DNA from: Mageeibacillus sp. UBA1193
Lineage (GTDB): Bacteria; Bacillota; Clostridia; Saccharofermentanales; Saccharofermentanaceae
NCBI GenBank assembly: GCA_002310155.1
Contig: DBYF01000068.1
Coordinates: forward strand, 2,030-8,716
DNA: 6,687 nucleotides
Reading direction: 5' to 3'
Part shown: positions 1-4,742 of the stretch, piece by piece
How positions within the stretch are numbered: the stretch's first letter is position 1
Layout: each line of letters begins with the position of its first letter
Notes under the pieces: model-generated
Seen by the model: only the letters and a program-made list of their open reading frames with translations
Database searches by the model: none
What the model was told of the DNA's origin: nothing
Made by a program: the position numbers and the translations under genes

Positions 1-395
1 ACATATTCTTTATAGTCGACATCGTCGTATTCGTTATAGTTGATCTGCGTTCCCGGATAGGGATCTCCCTCATGCCATTCGGGATGTGTCGCTGTGGCAC
101 CTTTCTCCTGAAGGTCTGTCTTCTTTTTCGTGAAGTAATCCTCCGTCAGGTAGTACTCCCACTGCATAAGATCAAGAGGCGTCTCATCTTCTTCGGTCAT
201 GACACGGACCGTTCCGTCGTTAAGGATGACCAGGCGCGCATCTTTTACCTCCGAGAGAGAGGCTGTGATAAACGAAGCCTCCGGGGCTTTCAGTTCCGAA
301 ATGGTACGGGCATTCTTCTTTCCGACACAACCGGGAACAAGAACCGCGAGAGTAAGCAGTGCTGATAGTAATTTCCAACGCTTCATATTTTTCAT
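1..395 (-). CDS. Putative lipoprotein, N-terminal part (runs off left edge)
   Basis: The first 131 residues are visible; the frame has no stop before the left edge. The start at 395 follows a ten-base perfect Shine-Dalgarno match (401-410). A second Met at residue 4 is also possible. The N-terminus is a lipoprotein signal: MKNMKRWK, a hydrophobic core and a lipobox ending VPGC (Cys23), so the protein should be lipid-anchored outside the membrane. Residues 24-115 match nothing I recognise. Three short pieces recall the other lipoproteins here: THPEW (103-107; THPEY/VHPEY in the two upstream relatives), QINYN (117-121; also in the 1603-3024 product, with a 17-nt identical DNA stretch at 31-47 and 2489-2505), and DYKEYV at the very edge, where the relatives have DYSKYxGxY. 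It may therefore be a diverged fourth family member, but this rests on short motifs. It lies 76 nt after the diguanylate cyclase gene with no clear terminator between, so co-transcription is plausible. Confidence 0.8.
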   Translation of the reverse strand, partial: MKNMKRWKLLSALLTLAVLVPGCVGKKNARTISELKAPEASFITASLSEVKDARLVILNDGTVRVMTEEDETPLDLMQWEYYLTEDYFTKKKTDLQEKGATATHPEWHEGDPYPGTQINYNEYDDVDYKEY

Positions 396-400
396 ACAGG

Positions 401-410
401 ATCACCTCCT
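401..410 (-). promoter_or_regulatory. Strong ribosome binding site of the left-edge lipoprotein gene
   Basis: On the minus strand this reads AGGAGGTGAT, a full-length match to the 3' end of 16S rRNA. AGGAGG lies 9 nt before the ATG at 395 and 18 nt before the alternative ATG at 386, which favours the upstream start. Confidence 0.8.
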
Positions 411-471
411 ACTCTACTAATCAACAGTAAAGCAGCGACCGTCACACATTTTCGAAAAAAAATTTTGGAGC

Positions 472-1473
472 TTATGTTACGACTCGGTTCTTGCCGTTGT
501 TCTTACCGAAGTAAAGCTTCTCGTCCGCGGCGTCGATCCACTTATCGAGCTTGATGGACTTATCTTTCTTCGCGACTCCAGCCGTGATGGTAAAAGAGAT
601 CTTCTTATCTTCGAACTCCACAGTCATGGACTCGATCTTCTCCCGGAGACTCTCGATCAGGTCAGGGGCTTCTTTCGTCAGGATCAGGAACTCTTCCCCG
701 CCCCAGCGGGAAACGACACTTCCCTGACAGTGCTTTTCCATCGTGGAAGCGACCTTGCGGAGCACTTCATCTCCGCCGTTATGGCCGTAGATGTCGTTGA
801 TGGACTTGAAGTTATCGATATCGATCATGGCGATATAGTAGTAATGGTCATCCTCGTAGGCTTCTTTGAGCTGCTCCATCATGTAGTGGCGGTTGAAAAG
901 GTGCGTGAGACGGTCCTTGTTCGCGCGGTCGGAGAGCTGTCCCTCCGCGGCGATGACCATCTTGATCATGACCTTCGAGTAGAACGTCACAAAGCCCAGG
1001 ACCACGATCGAGTTCGTGATAAAGAACACGCCTGCGATACGGGAATCGACTTGATAGACGGGTTCGTTAAAGAGTGAATATCCGGTAGTGATCAGATACG
1101 CGGCGATCGCAAGTGCGCTGTAGAGCGTGGTGTTGATGGTATTCGTCTTCAGCTGGTAGGCCATGTACTCCGTGTAGAAGATGATCGGGATCATGGACAT
1201 GCTGTACAGATGGAAGCCGAAGGAATAGCCGAGGCAGAGCGTCGCAAGGCTCATGTAGAGCGTGAGCCACCCGTAGACGAGGCGGACGTACAGGTCGAGC
1301 ATGTCTTTCTTTATGAGATAGTAACCGGTGAGGTACACGCCCGCGGTCGGAATACTGAACCAGACCAGGAACCACGCGTCGGACAGATAGAAAAAGCCCA
1401 TCAGACCAAACACCAGGACCAGGATCACGGTGTTGATGAGGAGCGTCAGTTTTTTGATCTGTTCTTGTACCAT
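472..1473 (-). CDS. Membrane-bound diguanylate cyclase (GGDEF domain)
   Basis: 333 residues, complete. The N-terminal 175 residues form about six membrane segments (roughly 11-30, 34-53, 62-82, 84-100, 115-135 and 146-170), a probable membrane sensor with no family I can name. A cytoplasmic GGDEF domain follows: DRLTHLFNR (187-195), the metal-binding MIDIDNFKSIND (216-227), GHNGGDEVL (230-238), the active-site signature RWGGEEF (256-262), ITAGVA (296-301) and the closing KNNGKNR (324-330). GGEEF is an active variant of GGDEF, so synthesis of cyclic di-GMP from two GTP is expected. The RxxD product-inhibition site that normally precedes the signature reads CQGS (249-252), so feedback inhibition by that site is probably absent. 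No EAL or HD-GYP domain is present. No in-frame start exists between the AGGAG at 1496-1500 and the ATG at 1473. That AGGAG is 22 nt upstream, too far for ordinary initiation. The gene follows a strong terminator and so has its own promoter. Confidence 0.95.
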   Translation of the reverse strand: MVQEQIKKLTLLINTVILVLVFGLMGFFYLSDAWFLVWFSIPTAGVYLTGYYLIKKDMLDLYVRLVYGWLTLYMSLATLCLGYSFGFHLYSMSMIPIIFYTEYMAYQLKTNTINTTLYSALAIAAYLITTGYSLFNEPVYQVDSRIAGVFFITNSIVVLGFVTFYSKVMIKMVIAAEGQLSDRANKDRLTHLFNRHYMMEQLKEAYEDDHYYYIAMIDIDNFKSINDIYGHNGGDEVLRKVASTMEKHCQGSVVSRWGGEEFLILTKEAPDLIESLREKIESMTVEFEDKKISFTITAGVAKKDKSIKLDKWIDAADEKLYFGKNNGKNRVVT

Positions 1474-1479
1474 ATTTTC

Positions 1480-1510
1480 ATTATAACAGGGTTCACTCCT
1501 ACAGTTTGAA
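1480..1510 (-). promoter_or_regulatory. Predicted extended -10 promoter of the diguanylate cyclase gene
   Basis: The minus strand reads TGTTATAAT at 1488-1480, a perfect extended -10 element (TGN-TATAAT). A weak -35 (TTCAAA, 1510-1505) lies 19 nt upstream, as expected for an extended -10 promoter. Counting 7 nt from the end of the -10 box puts +1 at 1473, the A of the start codon, so the transcript would be leaderless. An inverted repeat GTTCAC/GTGAAC (1491-1496 and 1519-1524) brackets the -35 area and could be a regulator site. Confidence 0.5.
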
Positions 1511-1519
1511 ACGGTTTTG

Positions 1520-1571
1520 TGAACGAAAGAAGACTGCCCCGGGGAGGTGAAGCATTTTCCCCGGGGCAGTC
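1520..1571 (-). terminator. Rho-independent terminator after the second lipoprotein gene
   Basis: A perfect 14-bp, very GC-rich stem pairs 1532-1545 with 1558-1571 around a 12-nt loop. On the minus strand the stem is followed by TTCTTTCGTTCAC, moderately T-rich. It begins about 31 nt after the stop codon at 1603 and separates that gene from the diguanylate cyclase gene. Confidence 0.85.
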
Positions 1572-1602
1572 CCCTTCTTACGTGTAACGGTTTTTAGGAG
1601 TA

Positions 1603-3024
1603 TCAGTACTTATACTGGAGGGAGAAGAAAACGGTCTGTTCTCTGATAAACTGGCAGCCAGCGAATTCGTTGGTAACATCCAGCATCGGAACGATATCGG
1701 ATGCATCGCACTCTTCGATCGTGAGCCGGACGCCGTACTGCAGAAGCTCGATCGTGCCTTTTCTATAGAATCTCTCGCCCGCATCACAGCGGCCATTGAA
1801 GTTTCTGTCTTCGTAACCCTTGTAGTAGAATACTGCGACGTTACCGTTGATCGGCACCTTGACCTGCGCCAGTTCAGCTGTTCTGTAGACCCACATAGAG
1901 ATCTGGACTTCATTTCTCCAGTCAGGTTCACAGATCGTAAAATAGAAAGTGTCATCTTCGTTTTTGTATGTTCCGGCATACTTCGAATAATCAGTGACCT
2001 CATAGTATTCAGGCTCATAAGGCTTGCTCATATCGAAGAACTCCTGATCTGACGGGATCGAGCAGCTTCTGAAGTAGTCATTGATCGCAAAACCATCTGT
2101 ATATCCCTCGATCGGCCATACCGGCGGGAACTCTCCATCGAAGGCAGATCCTTCCTGATTATTGATCAGCTGGTCGACCGTGTAGATCGTTTGGATCGCG
2201 GACACATCGTTATATGCTACGTTCTTGCAGATGGTGTTCTTATATGGTGCATACGTGTAGTACACACCCTGACCGGAATAGACATGGTCCAGGACCAGTA
2301 CGGCCTTATCGTTTCTGTAGGTATAGACTGTGAGCTCGCCGCCGTTATCGTAATTGGTCTTGTCATAGATAACGAGTTCCGGAATCTCATCGCCATCGAG
2401 GTGCATAAGAGAATACTTGATCACCTTTCCGTAAACATCAAGATCCGGGTCGATGATATCTTTATATGCCCATCTCGGAGCCAGCGGATCGTTATAGTTG
2501 ATCTGGATCTCCGGCTGCGTCTCAGAAGGTGTTGTCTCGGGAGCTTCGGTTTCCGGAGCCTCTGTTTCCTGGATCTGAGGTTCTGTGGCCTGTGGCTGGG
2601 TCTCTGCGGGAGCTTCCGTCTCCTTCGGTGCTTCCGTCGGAGCCTGAGTCTGCTTCGGCGCTTCTGTTTCCTTCGGAGCCTGAGTCTGCTTGGGAGCCTG
2701 GGTCTCCTTCTTCTCTGTCGGGGCCTGAGTCTCGATCTGCGTTGGAATCGTCTCTACCGGTTTTGTCTCAACTGCCGGAGCTAATGTCTCGCTCGGTGCC
2801 GCTACTTCAGAAGGATCCGTGTCTCTGGATCCGTCCATGACGGTTCCGTCTGCTTGTGCCTGATCTCCGTTCTCATCGATGACAACGTGTACTTTGTCCG
2901 AAAGACTGTCGATCGCACTCTCGATCTGCTTGCTGTTCTTGAAATCAATTGTACATGCTGTTGCTGAAACTGCCATCATGGCGGTCAGCGCTGCTACTGT
3001 GATCTTGATCTTCAAAGTTTTCAT
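1603..3024 (-). CDS. Secreted lipoprotein with Pro/Glu/Thr linker and EF-hand-like loop (paralogue of the M56 ectodomain)
   Basis: 473 residues. GGAGG (3033-3037) lies 8 nt before the ATG. A lipoprotein signal ends SATAC (Cys24), predicting a lipid anchor on the outer face of the membrane. Residues about 78-172 are a low-complexity Pro/Glu/Thr/Gln spacer with KETEAP/KQTQAP repeats. The globular part follows: QINYN (174-178), HLDGDEIPEL (208-217), VYTYRNDKAVLVLD (233-246), then a C-terminal subdomain starting DYSKYAGTYK (345-354) with an EF-hand-like loop at 406-417 (D1, N3, N5, G6, D9, E12) followed by FYRK. The order and spacing match the 3287-4501 product and the outer part of the M56 protein, so the three are paralogues. 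It is the most diverged: the TPNWV and HPEY segments are absent and one of two conserved cysteines is Thr257 (Cys266 remains). Calcium binding is inferred from the loop only; the biochemical role is unknown. It has its own promoter with three BlaI-type operators and a strong terminator, so it is probably monocistronic. Confidence 0.93.
   Translation of the reverse strand: MKTLKIKITVAALTAMMAVSATACTIDFKNSKQIESAIDSLSDKVHVVIDENGDQAQADGTVMDGSRDTDPSEVAAPSETLAPAVETKPVETIPTQIETQAPTEKKETQAPKQTQAPKETEAPKQTQAPTEAPKETEAPAETQPQATEPQIQETEAPETEAPETTPSETQPEIQINYNDPLAPRWAYKDIIDPDLDVYGKVIKYSLMHLDGDEIPELVIYDKTNYDNGGELTVYTYRNDKAVLVLDHVYSGQGVYYTYAPYKNTICKNVAYNDVSAIQTIYTVDQLINNQEGSAFDGEFPPVWPIEGYTDGFAINDYFRSCSIPSDQEFFDMSKPYEPEYYEVTDYSKYAGTYKNEDDTFYFTICEPDWRNEVQISMWVYRTAELAQVKVPINGNVAVFYYKGYEDRNFNGRCDAGERFYRKGTIELLQYGVRLTIEECDASDIVPMLDVTNEFAGCQFIREQTVFFSLQYKY
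2509..2793 (-). repeat. Degenerate in-frame repeats encoding the Pro/Glu/Thr/Gln linker
   Basis: Codes for residues about 78-172 of the lipoprotein. The core (about 2608-2709) has hexapeptide units of the type K(E/Q)T(E/Q)AP, imperfect at DNA level. Such spacers typically carry a lipoprotein's globular domain through the cell wall. Long opposite-strand reading frames here are by-products of this biased composition. Confidence 0.85.
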
Positions 3025-3107
3025 TTATTTATCCTCCGATAAACCCTATTCGTTAAATTGCTTGTATTTGTCTGTTTCATAGATATCCTTTGCAACATTG
3101 CAAGGTC

Positions 3108-3136
3108 ATTCTACATGTGTAGTATGCCCTTGTCAA
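3108..3136 (-). promoter_or_regulatory. Sigma-A promoter of the second lipoprotein gene
   Basis: The minus strand has TTGACA (3136-3131), a 17-nt spacer and TAGAAT (3113-3108), a near-consensus housekeeping promoter. Predicted +1 is about 3101, giving a leader of about 77 nt. A near-perfect palindrome, CCTTGCAA/TTGCAAAGG (3087-3105), spans the predicted start point. The first operator overlaps the -10 box, so a bound repressor would block RNA polymerase directly. Confidence 0.85.
3111..3122. promoter_or_regulatory. BlaI/MecI/CopY-type operator 1 (second lipoprotein gene)
   Basis: CTACATGTGTAG fits TACA-NN-TGTA, the operator core of the BlaI/MecI/CopY repressor family. It overlaps the -10 box. 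The symmetry extends to 16-bp arms (3101-3132, three mismatches), ending in CAAGG and CCTTG. The repressor itself is not seen in the window. Confidence 0.72.
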
Positions 3137-3145
3137 TAGATTTTT

Positions 3146-3157
3146 CTACATTTGTAG
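3146..3157. promoter_or_regulatory. BlaI/MecI/CopY-type operator 2 (second lipoprotein gene)
   Basis: CTACATTTGTAG, extended by five T on the left and five A on the right (3141-3162), is perfectly symmetric except for the central TT. It lies just upstream of the -35 box, 35 bp centre to centre from operator 1. Confidence 0.75.
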
Positions 3158-3166
3158 AAAAATTTT

Positions 3167-3178
3167 CTATATTTGTAG
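3167..3178. promoter_or_regulatory. BlaI/MecI/CopY-type operator 3 (second lipoprotein gene)
   Basis: CTATATTTGTAG is the same palindrome with one arm base changed (TATA for TACA) and TTTT/AATTTT flanks. It is 21 bp, two helical turns, from operator 2, so two repressor dimers could bind on the same face of the DNA. Confidence 0.68.
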
Positions 3179-3213
3179 AATTTTATGTCCGGACAAGTGC
3201 TTTTCGGGCAGTC

Positions 3214-3257
3214 AAAAAGGCTGCCGGTCCAGGAGAAGATCCCGGGAAGGACAGCCC
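3214..3257 (-). terminator. Rho-independent terminator after the first lipoprotein gene
   Basis: On the minus strand GGCTGTCC (3256-3249) can pair with GGACCGGCAGCC (3230-3219), with a four-base bulge, followed directly by TTTTT (3218-3214). It lies about 30 nt after the stop codon at 3287. The stem is imperfect but placement and T-run fit. Confidence 0.7.
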
Positions 3258-3286
3258 TTTTATTTGAGGGGGAGATATCCGCTCTT

Positions 3287-4501
3287 TTATGTCTTCGTGT
3301 AATGGTATGTATCAACGAATACGTAGCCGCTAGCGACAAAGTTCTCAGAAACATCAAGTTCCGGAACGAGTTCTGATCTGTCGACATCCTCGATATGCAT
3401 CTCGACATAGTCGTCAAAGAGAACGAGCCAGACCTTTCTGCAGAAGTATTCATCCTCCTGATTGACGCCGTCGAAATTCTCATCGTAATACCCCTGGTAG
3501 TAGAAGATCGCGACGTTATCTTCGATCGGGATGCTCACCTTCTGAAGCTCCGCGATACGGGTAAATGTCCAATCAAACGTGATCTTCCCATCCTTGATAT
3601 CATAGATGCTCAGGTTGAGGTAGTCATCGTATCCTTTGTAGCTTCCGTAATACTTGCTGTAATCGCTGATCTTCGACGTATCCGGCGCATAGGGCTCTGT
3701 TGTATCCGGCGGAAGCGTCGGCAGCGACGCGTAATACTCGTCAGTATAGGGCTCATATTCCGGATGGGTCTCATATTCCGAATCCATCGGAATGGAACCG
3801 GACGTCAGGTAAGAGACCGCCGTGGCTGCGTCCTCTTTTCCGACAAGTACCCAGTTCGGCGTGCTATAGCGGTATAGTACCCAGTTGCCTTCTCTTCCTT
3901 CGATATACTCATCCATAAACGAGCGCTTCAGGATATACGCCGGCACCGAGGCGTCACCGTAATCCGGCGTCTGATAGTGGCAAAGGCTTCCACCGTAGGG
4001 GTTATAGCAGTAAAACTCGATGATGCCATTGTCCGACCGGACCTCTTTCAGGACCGTCACAGCCTGATCCTCTTTATAGGTATAGATCGAAAGCGCAAAG
4101 ATCTTTCTGTCTTCTCTCTGCTCCTTCTGATATGCGCGGAAATCCGAGACGATCAGCTCCGGGATCTCATCACCGTCGATATGCGCGAATGCGAACTTCA
4201 CGTCTTCGTTCGATGCGCCGTATCCGTTGATGATGTCGACATACGCGGCCGCGTAGGCCTTCGTGTCCGCGTTTACCGCCGGCGTGGCCGAGGTCGTATC
4301 GAGCGCCGCGGTCGTGGCAGTGTCAGTGGGACTTGTCTGGACTTCAGAAGCTTCCGTAGCCGCTTCATCTGCTTTTTGCACACTGGAAACCGTGGTGTTA
4401 CTCTGTTTGTCTTTCTTCACCTCGATCTCACAGCCGGTCGCGGAAAGAGTCATCATGGCGGTCAGCGCAGCCGCGGTCAGCTTGATCTTCATATTTTTCA
4501 T
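3287..4501 (-). CDS. Secreted lipoprotein with EF-hand-like loop, closest paralogue of the M56 ectodomain
   Basis: 404 residues from the ATG at 4501, chosen because GGAGG (4511-4515) lies 9 nt upstream. The frame is open to a GTG at 4525, but that start would place the ribosome site inside the gene. A lipoprotein signal ends SATGC (Cys24), followed by a Ser/Thr/Ala-rich spacer (about 31-80). The globular part has TKAYAAAYVDI (80-90), HIDGDEIPEL (107-116), SIYTYKEDQAV (138-148), FYCYNPYGGSLCHY (163-176, cysteines 165 and 174), TPNWVLVGKEDA (214-225), THPEYEP (245-251), DYSKYYGSYK (280-289) and an EF-hand-like loop at 340-351 (D1, N3, D5, G6, E12), then FCRK and ELVPELDVSENF. Each block has a counterpart in the M56 protein just upstream. 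The signal sequence and ribosome site closely resemble those of the 1603-3024 gene, pointing to duplication. Predicted to sit on the outer membrane face; function unknown. Its own promoter carries three BlaI-type operators. Confidence 0.94.
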   Translation of the reverse strand: MKNMKIKLTAAALTAMMTLSATGCEIEVKKDKQSNTTVSSVQKADEAATEASEVQTSPTDTATTAALDTTSATPAVNADTKAYAAAYVDIINGYGASNEDVKFAFAHIDGDEIPELIVSDFRAYQKEQREDRKIFALSIYTYKEDQAVTVLKEVRSDNGIIEFYCYNPYGGSLCHYQTPDYGDASVPAYILKRSFMDEYIEGREGNWVLYRYSTPNWVLVGKEDAATAVSYLTSGSIPMDSEYETHPEYEPYTDEYYASLPTLPPDTTEPYAPDTSKISDYSKYYGSYKGYDDYLNLSIYDIKDGKITFDWTFTRIAELQKVSIPIEDNVAIFYYQGYYDENFDGVNQEDEYFCRKVWLVLFDDYVEMHIEDVDRSELVPELDVSENFVASGYVFVDTYHYTKT

Positions 4502-4510
4502 ATTGTTTAT

Positions 4511-4515
4511 CCTCC
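4511..4515 (-). promoter_or_regulatory. Ribosome binding site that fixes the start at 4501
   Basis: GGAGG on the minus strand, 9 nt before ATGAAAAATATG. The surrounding ATCGGAGGATAAA also occurs before the 3024 start, so the two paralogues share their translation start region. Confidence 0.8.
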
Positions 4516-4545
4516 GATATATCACTTCGTATGTTCATGAGTTAC

Positions 4546-4565
4546 GTGATCAGTTTCCTGATCAC
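4546..4565 (-). ncRNA. 5'-terminal GAAA-tetraloop hairpin in the mRNA leader
   Basis: On the minus strand GTGATCAG, GAAA and CTGATCAC form a perfect 8-bp stem closed by a GNRA-type tetraloop. From the -10 box at 4577-4572, predicted +1 is 4565, the first base of this stem, so the transcript would begin with the hairpin. 5'-terminal stem-loops are known to protect mRNAs from 5'-end-dependent decay; that role is inferred here. Confidence 0.6.
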
Positions 4566-4571
4566 ACCGCC

Positions 4572-4600
4572 ATTCTATACGTGTAGAATAGCGGTGTCAA
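4572..4600 (-). promoter_or_regulatory. Sigma-A promoter of the first lipoprotein gene
   Basis: TTGACA (4600-4595), 17-nt spacer, TAGAAT (4577-4572) on the minus strand: the same two hexamers and spacing as the promoter at 3108-3136. Predicted start near 4565 gives a leader of about 64 nt. Confidence 0.87.
4575..4586. promoter_or_regulatory. BlaI/MecI/CopY-type operator 1 (first lipoprotein gene), in a 34-bp palindrome
   Basis: CTATACGTGTAG overlaps the -10 box. It is the centre of a much longer inverted repeat, 4564-4597, with 17-bp arms and two mismatches (4571/4590 and 4578/4583). The palindrome covers most of the promoter from -10 into the -35 hexamer. Confidence 0.7.
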
Positions 4601-4610
4601 TAGTTTTCTT

Positions 4611-4622
4611 CTACATTTGTAG
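4611..4622. promoter_or_regulatory. BlaI/MecI/CopY-type operator 2 (first lipoprotein gene)
   Basis: CTACATTTGTAG, identical to the copy at 3146-3157, upstream of -35 and 36 bp centre to centre from operator 1. Confidence 0.75.
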
Positions 4623-4630
4623 AATTTTCT

Positions 4631-4642
4631 CTACATTTGTAG
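4631..4642. promoter_or_regulatory. BlaI/MecI/CopY-type operator 3 (first lipoprotein gene)
   Basis: A further exact CTACATTTGTAG, 20 bp from operator 2, flanked by AGAATT on the right. The pair 4611-4642 mirrors the pair 3146-3178 at the other promoter. Confidence 0.75.
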
Positions 4643-4689
4643 AATTCACCATACGGAGGTATGTTTATAGTACATATAAATGGAGACTT

Positions 4690-4742
4690 AGGTGACTAAT
4701 TTCTGATCCTTCGGATTAGTCACCTGCATTACAGAAGGATCA
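4690..4742 (-). repeat. Two interleaved inverted repeats directly after the M56 gene stop
   Basis: Repeat B: AGGTGACTAAT (4690-4700) with ATTAGTCACCT (4715-4725), perfect 11 bp, 14-nt loop. Repeat A: TGATCCTTC (4704-4712) with GAAGGATCA (4734-4742), perfect 9 bp. The arms alternate, so the two stems either exclude each other or would form a pseudoknot; a 3-nt connecting loop makes the latter tight. No T-run follows stem B on the minus strand, so it is not a classical intrinsic terminator, though it may still end or stabilise the M56 transcript. Confidence 0.6.

Noticed and set aside
396..471. Possible promoter or terminator between the cyclase gene and the left-edge lipoprotein
   Set aside because: The A/T run near 455-466 has no stable stem beside it, and I found no convincing -35/-10 pair; only the ribosome site is supported.
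766..777. GGDEV (residues 233-237 of the cyclase) as the catalytic GGDEF
   Set aside because: This is the conserved GHxxGDxVL helix segment; the catalytic signature is RWGGEEF, 25 residues further on.
1445..1481. Short upstream frame starting at ATG 1481, overlapping the cyclase start
   Set aside because: Only 11 codons, the AGGAG is 14 nt away, and the predicted transcript would start after it.
2191..2784. Long plus-strand reading frame rich in Leu/Arg/Ser opposite the linker
   Set aside because: Its composition is the reverse complement of the Pro/Glu/Thr repeats; it lacks a credible ribosome site and lies opposite a convincing lipoprotein gene.
3111..3178. Repeated palindromes read as a small CRISPR array
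   Set aside because: Only 12-bp palindromic units at unequal spacing, tied to -35/-10 elements and repeated at a second promoter; no cas genes.
3207..3225. GGCAG/CTGCC inverted repeat around the T-run after the first lipoprotein gene
   Set aside because: Only 5 bp; it places the T-run in the loop, so it is a weaker alternative to the terminator stem at 3219-3256.
4502..4525. GTG at 4525 as the start of the first lipoprotein
   Set aside because: It would put the GGAGG at 4511-4515 inside the coding region and add eight residues before a normal lipoprotein signal.
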